A DNA stretch of 64,000 bases. It comes from Nitrosomonas sp. (GTDB taxonomy: Bacteria > Pseudomonadota > Gammaproteobacteria > Burkholderiales > Nitrosomonadaceae). Below are positions 10,201 to 18,442 of this stretch, in pieces. The stretch lies in contig JALDQW010000001.1 in the NCBI GenBank assembly GCA_031316255.1, positions 1,831,485 through 1,895,484 on the forward strand, given 5' to 3'. The translations under genes were made by a program, and so were the position numbers. Under the pieces are notes generated by a model. That model made no database searches. It was not told the origin of the DNA and was given only the letters and a program-made list of their open reading frames with translations. Each line of letters opens with the position of its first letter. Positions within the stretch are counted from its first letter, which is position 1.

Positions 10201-11788
10201 ATCTTTTAACAACGTAGCGTTAAGGATGTCAGCGTTTGAAGTCGCGGTTAAAAATTACCATTCTGAATGCGTTCGTTTGCTATTGCGATACATTGATCCA
10301 ATGGAAAGTGAAGCCAGTCCGTTCAAGATATTATTCTGGACATTGGATCTGAAAGCCGAAGATAATGATATTGAAAAGCTTATTGAAACGCTTAGTGTTT
10401 TATTAGCAGATGAGCGTGTCGATGTGAATGCGGCAAGCGGACCAAATGAAACCACACCGCTCGGACTCGCGATGAATGTCGAGCGCGCTCAGCGCTTATT
10501 GCTTGAAGACCCGAGAGTTAACCTCGCGAAACCTGTCCGAAAAGAAGGGCCAACGGGGTTTTTCGTGGCTCTTAAGCTTGGCGTTTGGAGCGCTGTGCGT
10601 CGCTATATTCGCGAGAATGGCTTGCCGCAAGATCTACTTACCGACGAGCATGGGAATACCGTGCTGCACCTGCTCACAAAGTCAAATGCCCCGACAGATT
10701 TGATCAAAAAACAGATCAACCAAGCAACCAGTGAACAACTAAATTCACTTAACAAGCGTGGGCAAACACCTTTTACGCGTGCGCTGAGCGCAAAAAACTG
10801 GAACCTGGCGTCAAGAATGATTGACACAGAGCGACTAAGCGTCGGGGTGGCCGAATATGGATTCCAGGGAGAATTGTACGTTTCCTTGCAGTGTGGCGTG
10901 CCAGACGCACTTCTCAGGAAGATTGTTGATGCCTTCCCAGAGGTATTCCGTGAAGCTGATCGGTTTGGCTGGACGATTCTTCATCACATCGCAGCGCTCA
11001 ATCTTGAGGACTGGGTTAGTAGAATTGCACCGCTTCTCAATGATTCATCTGCATGGACAATCGAGGATTCTTGGGGACGCAGACCGATCGACCTCAGTAG
11101 TGACGTAATCCGTAGTTCGGTTTCCGCCGACAAAGAACCGAGAGCTTTGCAAGAAGGCCGGAACTGGGATGTTCATGCTGGCTGGCATAAGGTAGACAGT
11201 AAGAGTGCGAAAATCTTTATTAAGCACACCAAAGGTGTGTTGAAGAAAGCGAAAGCGACAAGTGATGCAAGCGGATGGATCGTGGAACGAGGCGCGTTGT
11301 CATTCTATCCGGGCAGCGGTATCTTCAAGGTCCGCGCGAAATCGTGGGAGCATCCTAACCGTGCGCTCTATTTTCTTGAAAACGGAGACGATGTTGCTTA
11401 TCTAAACGGGGAGTCTCCGCCAATTCATGAGTTTAATGCCAAGCATGATCTCAGCCTTAACGCGGATAATACTCTTGACTATCTGAGGTTCTTCTGTTTC
11501 TTTGTGAGAGGTGATGAAGGGCCGTTCTTCATATTCGATCATATGAACGATGCGATGTTCGAAGCGTCAATGTCACCCGCCGACCGTAAATTGCTCTTGG
11601 CAGCGGCGCACCCGGCATGGGTCATCGATAAGACGGAAGGTGGCTTCGAGGCCGTAGCCCGTGTTTTCTATAGCAACGCTCTTTTCGGAGCTTACTTTTT
11701 CATTAAGTCCACAGGAATGATCGAAATGCGAGATGACTTTCCGTTGATGGCGGATCTGAGCGGGGCAATCGATATGCCGTTGATTTAA
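7283..11788 (+). CDS. STAND NTPase with ankyrin repeats, probable defence protein
   Basis: 1501 residues; the ATG at 7283 has a GAGGAG ribosome site 9 bases upstream. Residues about 20-110 (FILIAGSSDVLEEMAIAQRV... VVYIVGERIG) resemble the DUF4062/TIR-like sensor-effector fold. Residues about 275-640 form an nSTAND1-type NTPase: Walker A GPSGSGKSS at about 314, Walker B LVLGLDQFEE near 418 with the typical DQFEE. A winged-helix-like region follows, and residues about 770-1270 hold divergent ankyrin repeats (SLLHYAARYDN, MPIHYAAGWDA, TVLHLLTKSNA, TILHHIAALN). The last 200 residues or so form a domain I do not recognise. STAND ATPases with repeat sensors, such as the Avs proteins, detect phage components; a defence role here is inference from architecture and location beside an IS. 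Confidence 0.8.
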   Translation: MTNEENSGMETDPEGFLKIDESFILIAGSSDVLEEMAIAQRVVQDVLREYGKNDVIAYVWDIHIGPEGPDQRRTMQRSIPRPSSNECLGVVYIVGERIGLPLEDGFDASIIGGVEDWMQNSRYRLAPEWPDDPDQTRKLLDEGFFPLTGGVFEFLDARGYRSDNYPAGKPGLLCLMADGPIIYGGEEIALNRSRWFNKQTAGMTRAERTSWDDKEYAPQSIAVHNWMRALAERGLNQNPTSTYEELRRSVRSFVTEKICRKRGATGNPYRELEYYDIGHGERFVGRSSIIKSCVAHLLERFADTARVPVVRLVGPSGSGKSSVLRAGILRSLTDPEHRRRFHIAVFRPEDFRTSTGQRKPVVFTILEAIARQAQLAIPNNDIFDAVNRGADAPKKAAEIISNALVQSQTRDSSLVLGLDQFEEIVDMLTGREAGNWRSLLQFVQEAVDFPNIGIVYTLESSRKSKHDQLELGKAFETAHEVEVELTSNFIDEVIRRPFADTGYKLANDVVDKLKSNLSKLQDRDDYAARNSVLPLLALRLYHLWNYVNERFEPERTRNLMLFDPSADAEDAISHAMLNDGGESLDFEDIIQQQAASAWQRAKIGDIKDDALDYFLQPLVGVEGERLQLVAAPRQVPYKNEQALIDSFSRHRLIVGAGDGLIRLVHETVLENWAEAKGWCDSRRDFLVMKERLRDRSKVWESERRPKIRRSKKTESEIPEAAEVLAVYRRHWAFDNADIPNRDRILFEFCLNIFSHSRTPRAPVVMSPKKGKHNHATLAASYGLMFMLKQFLRLDSDSLHVFYEHGKRPTSPLVQAAWGQFKAVEFLLEAGVNPFLGEAGWPPVLAPIQMGRHDIFMALMDAAAKQAPKEQLEKKLACPSEASLLHYAARYDNYHAARDLVHYYNFSPTSKDNRGWMPIHYAAGWDAINVFELLCEYLTDETETENAPNCLVIAAANGSKSILDRVLANTNQSESFNNVALRMSAFEVAVKNYHSECVRLLLRYIDPMESEASPFKILFWTLDLKAEDNDIEKLIETLSVLLADERVDVNAASGPNETTPLGLAMNVERAQRLLLEDPRVNLAKPVRKEGPTGFFVALKLGVWSAVRRYIRENGLPQDLLTDEHGNTVLHLLTKSNAPTDLIKKQINQATSEQLNSLNKRGQTPFTRALSAKNWNLASRMIDTERLSVGVAEYGFQGELYVSLQCGVPDALLRKIVDAFPEVFREADRFGWTILHHIAALNLEDWVSRIAPLLNDSSAWTIEDSWGRRPIDLSSDVIRSSVSADKEPRALQEGRNWDVHAGWHKVDSKSAKIFIKHTKGVLKKAKATSDASGWIVERGALSFYPGSGIFKVRAKSWEHPNRALYFLENGDDVAYLNGESPPIHEFNAKHDLSLNADNTLDYLRFFCFFVRGDEGPFFIFDHMNDAMFEASMSPADRKLLLAAAHPAWVIDKTEGGFEAVARVFYSNALFGAYFFIKSTGMIEMRDDFPLMADLSGAIDMPLI

Positions 11789-12048
11789 GTACCAGCAAGA
11801 GGATACCCAGTCTTGCATTGCAACATCATGTCAATAGCGACGCAAAAACCGGTTGGTTTGATGCGCCGCCGCAAGATGTAATGTATGAGGATCAAGTGCG
11901 GGGAATGCCGTATACAACTAATCTGCCGGGAGACGAGGCAATTAAACGGTCACTTGAATATGACCGGATTCAGTCTGGTTTGTCCCGTCACCCCGGCCCG
12001 ACCCTTGCTATCTTGCTGTTGGGTTCAGTTGAATCCGACTCGGTAGAA

Positions 12049-13998
12049 TCAGGGATTCCATTGTATGTCGTTCCAGAAGGTATGGTACATATTGTCACCA
12101 TTACCGCGGGCAAAGCAGTCTAGACGATGAGGTTCCCATGAGACGCAGTTGGGTTTGCCTTTGACCAATCCATTCAGGTTTTCCCAGCCCCCCCAACTGT
12201 TTCCATTCCACCACTTGTGATACATGCGATCTTCATCGCCTCGAGCAAAGCAGTCGATACGATTCGATCCCCAGGAAACACATGCAGGTTGACCTTTGAT
12301 GCTGCCACCCCGAGATCGCCATATCAGCCAACTAGAGCCATTCCACGATTTATGGCGCATGGTATAACTGCTACTTCGAACAAAACAATCAATACGATTC
12401 GGTCCCCAGCTGACACATTCTGGCCGGTCTTTAAGAATTCCTCCGAGATTTTCCCACCCATGCCAGTTTGAACCGCTCCACCATTTATGGTACATACGAT
12501 TTGCACCGCCGCGTGCAAAACAATCTATACGGTTGGGTCCCCAGGAAACGCAGGAGGGCTGTTCCTTGATCACTCCGCCTAGATCATCCCACCCATGCCA
12601 GCTCGCGCCGTCCCAATACTTGTGGTACATATGATCATTGCCACCGCGCGCAAAGCAGTCGATGCGGCTGGCTCCCCAAGAAACGCATTCAGGCTGATCC
12701 TGGATGACGCCACCTAAATCCAAAACATCCCACACCGAGCCATCCCAGGATACTTTGTGCATGCGATTACTCTCTCCGCGAACGAAGCAGTCGATGGTAT
12801 CCGGCATCCTTGAGAGACAACTGGCCTGACTTATTGTCTCAACATTGAGATTTTGCCAGCCATGCCAGTCCGAACCATTCCACCACTTATGATATAGATT
12901 ATTGTCGCCGCCACGCGCAAAGCAATCGATACGATCCGGGCCCCATGATACACATTCTGGCTGTTCCTCTATAATACCGCCCAAGTTTTGCCAGTCATTG
13001 TCATTCCTGGCGTAAAGGATTACTTCGCGTCCTTTGCGAGAGTTATACATGACGTCGTACTTATGGGCTACATTAGTTATTTCGATCTTTTCATGATTGG
13101 CGTTGGGGTAATGGTCCTTGATATGCGCATAATAATTCAGGCCGCGTTCATATCGATTCGGACCTTGTGCATTGGCTTGACATGAGGTAACGAGTCCGCC
13201 ATTGGCTGAAGTGTCCGCAGTGCCCAGCATAATGTAGACCTCACGGGAAGTTAACTGATTAATGATTTGTGTAGTGAGTTGCGACCAATCTTGGTTGGGA
13301 TATCCATTAGACGAACTTGTGTAGGGAAGAAGATGTACTCCCCAAAGCCCATAAAAGTAACTGTTATAATAATCCGTTTCAAAAATACTGTCGCAACCAT
13401 TGCCGACCGGCTCAGGACGATCAGTAGAAAGATACATATAAGTACTTGGATTGGCGACGACATATTTTACTTTCAAGTCTGCGCGCAAGTTTTGTTCTTT
13501 TACATTTATTGCGGCATAGCGTTGCACGAACTGACCGCCTGCTGAATGCCCAACGACAGTAACCATTTTAATGTTGGGAAAATTATCGTTAATTTGCTGC
13601 AAAATTACATCAATTACCGAGAACGAAGATACCTCTGCGCCATTCACAGAATTGTAGCCTCCTCGCCAACCATCTCCTCCATCTTCCCAATACAGCATGT
13701 CGGCATCACTCTGTTGGGATTCTGGTAATTTTGGTGCTGCGATCAGCGTGCTGTCTAGCATGCCCTCGGTTTCAGCGGCATTGCTGATTTGGTTATAATT
13801 AATTTCCGCATCAAGGTCGCTGCCATGGATGACGATAACGGCGCGATCAAAGTCATTGCTGGGCGTGCCAATGGCATGATTGCGCCAGTATTCTACTTTC
13901 CCTCCGTTAATTGTTATGACCGCAGCTTGTGAATGGGATGCTATAAAAAAATAGCAAAAACCAATCATTAATAATTTGATGAATGAATAGTTTCGCAT
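12049..13998 (-). CDS. Secreted alpha/beta hydrolase fused to seven-bladed PLL/DUF346-like lectin propeller
   Basis: 649 residues with a signal peptide (FIKLLMIGFCYFFIASHSQAA). Residues 30-320 or so look like an alpha/beta hydrolase: IVIHGS oxyanion-loop strand and nucleophile elbow GHSAGG with Ser152. From about residue 330 there are seven repeats of about 45 residues, each with a core like QPECVSWGPNRIDCFARG...MYHKWWNGSSWHGWENL. Each blade has two conserved Cys (CVSW and DCFA). Seven such units match the beta-propeller of PLL-type fucose-binding lectins (DUF346). The N-terminal NDNDWQNL half-unit probably closes the ring. An exported carbohydrate-binding esterase or lipase is likely; the substrate is unknown. 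Confidence 0.8.
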   Translation of the reverse strand: MRNYSFIKLLMIGFCYFFIASHSQAAVITINGGKVEYWRNHAIGTPSNDFDRAVIVIHGSDLDAEINYNQISNAAETEGMLDSTLIAAPKLPESQQSDADMLYWEDGGDGWRGGYNSVNGAEVSSFSVIDVILQQINDNFPNIKMVTVVGHSAGGQFVQRYAAINVKEQNLRADLKVKYVVANPSTYMYLSTDRPEPVGNGCDSIFETDYYNSYFYGLWGVHLLPYTSSSNGYPNQDWSQLTTQIINQLTSREVYIMLGTADTSANGGLVTSCQANAQGPNRYERGLNYYAHIKDHYPNANHEKIEITNVAHKYDVMYNSRKGREVILYARNDNDWQNLGGIIEEQPECVSWGPDRIDCFARGGDNNLYHKWWNGSDWHGWQNLNVETISQASCLSRMPDTIDCFVRGESNRMHKVSWDGSVWDVLDLGGVIQDQPECVSWGASRIDCFARGGNDHMYHKYWDGASWHGWDDLGGVIKEQPSCVSWGPNRIDCFARGGANRMYHKWWSGSNWHGWENLGGILKDRPECVSWGPNRIDCFVRSSSYTMRHKSWNGSSWLIWRSRGGSIKGQPACVSWGSNRIDCFARGDEDRMYHKWWNGNSWGGWENLNGLVKGKPNCVSWEPHRLDCFARGNGDNMYHTFWNDIQWNP

Positions 13999-14284
13999 TT
14001 GACTTCTCCTGAATTCTATTAAATGAATGTTGTAAACCCATAAAAAACGGGGTGTTTATTGATGTTTTTCGTAACTAAAAAGGCATTTGGCGGGGGCAAT
14101 TCAAGTTCTAAGTGCAATATTTATGGTGCCTTTGCCTTCTCTGAAATATGCCTGATGCACGATAAGCAGGGCATTGAATGCCTGAAACGGTATTTCGAAG
14201 AAACTGTCAATTTGGCGAACAAGTTGGTACATTTCAGGAAACACAAGACATTATTATCCAGAGATATGTAAAGTATCCTTTGAA
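13999..14284. other. Intergenic region without a convincing gene
   Basis: Upstream of the hydrolase-lectin gene. A 70-codon open frame (14059-14271, plus strand) starts MMFFVTKKAF but has no ribosome site, no recognisable domain and ends where the decayed IS end begins, so I do not call it. The promoter of the divergent minus-strand gene should lie in the first 100 bases. Confidence 0.5.
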
Positions 14285-14367
14285 TTTTGCAATGAACTTC
14301 GATGGGGGTTCATTGCGCTTTGATTTAAAGCGGACAATTTATTTGTCAAAAAACCGGTGTTGCTGAC
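14285..14367. mobile_element. Decayed end of an IS related to the one at 5846-7205
   Basis: The stretch GCAATGAACTTCGATGGGGG through AAAGCGGACAATTTATTTGT to AAAACCGG aligns over about 70 bp, at roughly three-quarters identity by eye, with the reverse complement of the 5870-5938 end of the intact IS (GCAATGAACATCGAG..., AAAGCGGACAGTTTATTTGC, AAAACCGG). Similarity starts around the position of the transposase stop codon; no transposase-coding sequence survives to its left. It is therefore a solo, diverged IS end, and it lies at the far border of the accessory island. Confidence 0.6.
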
Positions 14368-14368
14368 A

Positions 14369-14401
14369 TTAATAAGACTGGAACTTGTCCAGCCTTATTA
14401 A
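14369..14401. terminator. Stem-loop, possible transcription terminator
   Basis: TTAATAAGACTGGA, a five-base loop, then TCCAGCCTTATTAA: a 14-bp stem with one mismatch placed just beyond the stop of the minus-strand gene at 14424. The T-rich tail is weak in either direction. Confidence 0.5.
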
Positions 14402-14423
14402 GTTTTAGTGTTTATACGTACAA

Positions 14424-14927
14424 TTATCTGAATTGTTCTTGCTGTGCATCCAATTTCTGCAAAGCGTTATCGAAACCTTTGAGATCATATCGCTCTTGCA
14501 AGCTTTGCAATTCTTTTCGATACTCATGGACCTGATATTCTTGCATCAACCCATCGACCTGTTTGGCCAGGTAAGGGTCCAGTACTTCAAGAATGCCCAA
14601 ATCCCATGGCGGGCAACTCAAACAAACCGGTGGAATCGGCCAGCGAGGATGCCATTCCGGCATTATTAATTCGGGTATCCGGACATGTAGCGAGATACAG
14701 TTGGATGCATTGAGAATGGTAAACCCTGAAGCAATAAAATTATTGATTACATCAGCTTTCTGGATTTCGCAGGCGTAATATGTCGGCGCGCTAACATTCG
14801 TATGTTGCACAACACCTGCTTTCTCAGCCGTGACAACTGCGGTATAAAAAGACGGTCCGGCCATTGCGCTATGTATCCATAACGTTGCCAGCAACATCAA
14901 TGTAAATTTCATAATCACTGTTTTCAT
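14424..14927 (-). CDS. Small secreted protein of unknown function
   Basis: 167 residues from the ATG at 14927, chosen over an in-frame start ten codons upstream because AAGGAGCC sits 6 bases before it. A signal peptide is clear (MKTVIMKFTLMLLATLWIHSAMA, cleavage before GPSF). The mature protein has a Cys in YYACEIQKAD and another in ASNCISLHV. A proline/tryptophan-rich middle follows (PEWHPRWPIPPVCLSCPPWD), then a charged helical tail rich in Gln/Glu/Leu (residues about 120-167) that could form a coiled coil. I do not recognise the family. It stands alone between a terminator-like hairpin and the broken methyltransferase gene on the other strand. Confidence 0.7.
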   Translation of the reverse strand: MKTVIMKFTLMLLATLWIHSAMAGPSFYTAVVTAEKAGVVQHTNVSAPTYYACEIQKADVINNFIASGFTILNASNCISLHVRIPELIMPEWHPRWPIPPVCLSCPPWDLGILEVLDPYLAKQVDGLMQEYQVHEYRKELQSLQERYDLKGFDNALQKLDAQQEQFR

Positions 14928-15078
14928 GATTTGGCTCCTTTTCACTTCTGGTAACAAAGATTTCTGGCAAAAGATGATTTCGTAAATCTTTGCCAGTCCA
15001 TGGCATCACTTTACTCAAATTGGTCATATTTATATGTGATAATTCTCACGCCAACCCCTTTGTTTCCTGGAGTTAACC

Positions 15079-15868
15079 ATGTCAATTCGATCTTATTTAA
15101 TGGCAAAGTTTTATGATGTATCGATGAAAAAGATGGGAGAAGCTTGCCTGTCGGAGCGGCGTCAGGAATTACTATCAGATATTTCTGGAGATGTGCGGGA
15201 AATAGGAGGCGGCACAGGTATAAATCTCTTCCATTACCCAAGCTCAGTCAATAAAGGGCATCTTTAAAAATCCATACTTCGTTACAATACTTCGTTGTTT
15301 ACAAAAAATATTTCCTTACATATCAATCATATGCTGCGTCAAAATTTTTTGTTCTCGCCTCGTCTTGTTTAAAACTCTGAATTTTTAGAGGCGCCCTAAA
15401 CTCATTCTGACAGAACCTGAACCACATATGCTGAACATATTGAGGAATAAAATCGACGGTGTTATGAAAGAAAAATGTATCGCAGCAGAATATTCCGCTG
15501 ATGCATTAAATTTTCCAGATAACTCTTTTGATGCTGTTGTTTCTACTTTGGTTTTGTGCTCTGTCGATTCGGCTAAGAGAGCGCTTGGTGAAATAAAGCG
15601 GGTACTGAAACCGGAAGGTAAATTTTACTTCATCGAGCATGTCATTGCGAAAGACACTCCACACTTAATAAAATGGCAAAAACTATTTCAGCCAATCTGG
15701 ATTCTTATGTGCGGGAATTGCTATTTGACTCGTGATACAGAAAGCTCTATCGTTGATGCAGGATTTCAATTTCAATCCATTGAAAGACTGAGATCTACAG
15801 GCAGTCCACCAATCGTGTCGCCCACGATCAAGGGGATCGCAATCAATGGAAAAATCCCGCAAACCTGA
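15079..15868 (+). pseudogene. Class I SAM-dependent methyltransferase split by a miniature element
   Basis: The first part (15079-15255) encodes MSIRSYLMAKFYDVSMKKM... DVREIGGGTGINL with the SAM-binding motif EIGGGTG. The second part (15401-15868) carries NFPDNSFDAVVSTLVLCSV, GEIKRVLKPEGKFYFIEHV and a methyltransferase C-terminus. Between them sits a 141-bp miniature element plus one copy of its 4-bp duplication (145 bp, not a multiple of three), which introduces a frameshift and stops. Deleting exactly 15256-15400 restores an uninterrupted 214-residue frame reading ...SSVNKLILTEPEPHMLNIL..., so the insertion is the only visible lesion. The related type is the small UbiE/COQ5-like methyltransferases; the substrate is unknown. 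Confidence 0.85.
15256..15396. mobile_element. MITE copy A (IS5-related ends) inside the methyltransferase gene
   Basis: 141 bp bounded by GGGCATCTTTAAAAAT and, inverted, GGGCGCCTCTAAAAAT, flanked by the 4-bp direct repeat TAAA (15252-15255 and 15397-15400). No coding capacity. Its interior (TCCTTACATATCAATCATAT..., TGTCTTGTTTAAAAC-type segment) is shared with copies at 29735, 62261 and 63266. This is the short version, lacking about 45 bp present in the 29735 and 63266 copies. Confidence 0.85.
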
Positions 15869-16054
15869 TAGCGCTCCGGGGCGTCAAAATTCATGTCATA
15901 TCCTGGTAAATTGTTACCTTCAGTTATTTCAGAGAGTTACACGCACGAGTGGCCATAAATCGCAATAAAATAATAAAAGCAACGATTCAATCTGTTACGA
16001 TATTAGTGTAAAAATTTCAGAGGAAATCTGATTCTGGCTGTTATCTGGACAGAA

Positions 16055-18415
16055 ATGATAATTGAGATTGCTATGGGTGATACCAAACAGACCAAGTCCG
16101 AGCTTATCGAAGAAATACATCGGTTACGTTCCGAACTCGATGCTGTAAAGCTGATGACAGAAGAACGAACAAACCGGCTGAGTATCAGTGAAGAACGGTT
16201 TTCACTTGCGATGCGCGGGGCCAATGACGGGCTTTGGGACTGGAATCTTGAAACAGACGAAGTCTATTATTCAATTCGCTGGAAAAGCATGCTGGGTTAT
16301 CGGGAGGATGAGCTCGATAACAATTTAAATACATGGACAAGCCTGGTTCACCCCGATGACAAGAACAGCGTGCAGAAAAAGGTTCAGGATTATATCGCCG
16401 GCCGCGCAGATGCCTTTGAAGTTGAAATGCGTATGCGGCATAAGGACGGCCATGAGGTTTTTGTGCTGTCCCGGGCATTTCTTGTGAAACGCGAATCTGA
16501 CGGAAAAGCTATCCGTCTGGTCGGAACGCACGTCGATATCACGGAACGCAAAAAAGCGGAAGCGTTTGATAGTAAGAGTGCCGAAATTCTCGAGATGATT
16601 GCAATAGGGCGTCCCGCCTCTGAAATTTACGATGCAATTGCGATGATGTATGAATCCCGTCATCCAGGAATGCGGTGTTCAATGCTTGAACTGGAGGATA
16701 ACAAGTTGTTGCATGGCGGCGCGCCAAGCCTGCCCAAGGCATATTGTGACGCTGTGCACGGTCTGGAAAATGGGCCGAGCGTTGGTTCGTGCGGAACGTC
16801 CACGTTTACCGGGAAACGCGTACTTGTCGAGAATATCGAAACAGATCCCAAGTGGGAAAAAATCAAACATATTGCGCTCCCGCATGGCATGCGGTGCTGC
16901 TGGTCTGAACCGATTATCAATTCCACGGGAAAAGTTCTGGGTGCGTTCGGCATGTACTACAATCATCCCGCGCTTCCAAATGAAAAGGAATTGAGCGATC
17001 TGGTTTCGGCTGCCAGGATTACGGGAATTGTCATGGAGCGGGATCAGGCGCAGAAACGAATACGGCAATTGGCCTATAGTGATGAATTAACAGGGCTTTC
17101 CAGTCGAGCCTCATTTTTTCAGTATGTCGAAGAAATCATCAAAACGGCCGCTCGGCATAATCGCCGTTTTGGACTGCTGTATATCGATCTGGACGGCTTT
17201 AAGAGTGTTAACGACAGTCTTGGGCATGATGCCGGTGATATGCTTCTTAAGATTATTGCCAGGCGGCTGGTCAGTGCCTGTCGTGAAACCGATTTTATTG
17301 CACGCCTTGGTGGCGACGAATTTTGTATTCTCATTGAAGAAATCCAAGGTGACTACGCGGCCAATGTTGCCAGGCGTTGCCTTGAATTGATCGCCCAACC
17401 GGTCGAGATTTATACCCGCAATATCAATCCGGCTTGCAGCATCGGGATAGCATATTATCCTGACGATGGAGATAATTTGTCGGCTTTTTTAAAGGCAGCG
17501 GATACTTCGCTATATACTGCGAAAGAAAATGGAAAAAATCAGTATGCGTTCTATAAAGCGGAGCTTACGCATAAGGTCGAGTATCGTTTTCAAGTTGAGC
17601 AAAACCTGAGAGAAGCCATTGAAAAACAGCAATTATCACTTGTTTACCAACCTCAGATTAAAATATCCACCGGTGAGATTATTGGTGTCGAGGCGTTAAT
17701 CCGCTGGCGCCATCCTCAACTGGGCCAGGTTCCGCCGAGTGAGTTTATTCCCATTGCCGAGAGAATCGGTATGATTCAACCGCTTACCGAATGGGTGCTG
17801 AGATCGGCATGCTGCCAGTTGGTTGCGTGGAAGAAAAAAGGGTTGTGCACGCCACGTATAGCAGTAAATATTTCTCCAAACCTTTTTCTCGATAAGGCTT
17901 TTGTGTCGCTGATCAAGCGGATTATCGATGAAGAAAGCATTGTTGCGGACGAGCTGGAACTGGAAGTAACAGAAAGCGTTGTACAGACCGATCCGCGCAA
18001 TCTTTCAATTTTTCAGGATTTGAAAAACCTCGGTGTTGTCTTGGCAATCGACGATTTCGGAACCGGTTATTCATCTTTTGCTTCCCTTAAACACCTTAAG
18101 GTTGATTGCCTGAAAATCGACAAGTATTTTATTGACGATATGCTTGTCGATAAGCAAGCACTGATCCTGGTCAGTTCCATGATAGAAATGGGAAACAAAC
18201 TGGGCTACGGGATTATTGCCGAAGGTGTTGAGACATTGGAACAGCTTAATATTCTCAAAAACCTTGGGTGCGAGGCAGTGCAGGGTTACCTGTACAGTAA
18301 ACCCGTCCAGGCTGATATGATTTCAAAATTGCTGATTAGCGAGTCTCGCATCAATGTTTTCCAACAGGGCAAGGTGAGCAAAATAACCAGCGTTTCGAAA
18401 CGCCAGAACAGGTAG
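16055..18415 (+). CDS. PAS-GAF-GGDEF-EAL cyclic-di-GMP signalling protein
   Basis: 786 residues from ATG 16055; an in-frame ATG at 16073 (MGDTKQTKS) is equally plausible. A short coiled coil leads into a PAS/PAC domain (GLWDWNLETDEVYYSIRWKS, about 50-170), then a GAF domain (about 175-325). The diguanylate cyclase domain has an intact GGDEF at about residue 419 with an RETD inhibitory site five residues before it. The EAL domain has EALIRW at about 546, VTESV, DDFGTGYSS, LKIDK and AEGVET. Both catalytic domains keep their key residues, so it could make or break c-di-GMP. Cytoplasmic; no membrane segment is visible. It converges on ubiE with only 27 bases between the stops. Confidence 0.9.
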   Translation: MIIEIAMGDTKQTKSELIEEIHRLRSELDAVKLMTEERTNRLSISEERFSLAMRGANDGLWDWNLETDEVYYSIRWKSMLGYREDELDNNLNTWTSLVHPDDKNSVQKKVQDYIAGRADAFEVEMRMRHKDGHEVFVLSRAFLVKRESDGKAIRLVGTHVDITERKKAEAFDSKSAEILEMIAIGRPASEIYDAIAMMYESRHPGMRCSMLELEDNKLLHGGAPSLPKAYCDAVHGLENGPSVGSCGTSTFTGKRVLVENIETDPKWEKIKHIALPHGMRCCWSEPIINSTGKVLGAFGMYYNHPALPNEKELSDLVSAARITGIVMERDQAQKRIRQLAYSDELTGLSSRASFFQYVEEIIKTAARHNRRFGLLYIDLDGFKSVNDSLGHDAGDMLLKIIARRLVSACRETDFIARLGGDEFCILIEEIQGDYAANVARRCLELIAQPVEIYTRNINPACSIGIAYYPDDGDNLSAFLKAADTSLYTAKENGKNQYAFYKAELTHKVEYRFQVEQNLREAIEKQQLSLVYQPQIKISTGEIIGVEALIRWRHPQLGQVPPSEFIPIAERIGMIQPLTEWVLRSACCQLVAWKKKGLCTPRIAVNISPNLFLDKAFVSLIKRIIDEESIVADELELEVTESVVQTDPRNLSIFQDLKNLGVVLAIDDFGTGYSSFASLKHLKVDCLKIDKYFIDDMLVDKQALILVSSMIEMGNKLGYGIIAEGVETLEQLNILKNLGCEAVQGYLYSKPVQADMISKLLISESRINVFQQGKVSKITSVSKRQNR

Positions 18416-18442
18416 AACCGGCGATCAGTCAGGTTCAGCAGT

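Noticed and set aside
11818..12123. 101-codon open frame starting with TTG after the STAND gene (WFDAPPQDVMYEDQVRGMPY)
   Set aside because: No ribosome site, no recognised domain, and its end overlaps the well-supported minus-strand hydrolase-lectin gene by 75 bases. It might be a remnant of a lost gene, but I cannot support it.
14059..14271. 70-codon frame upstream of the decayed IS end, considered as the transposase C-terminus
   Set aside because: Its translation shares no similarity with the C-terminus of the intact transposase.
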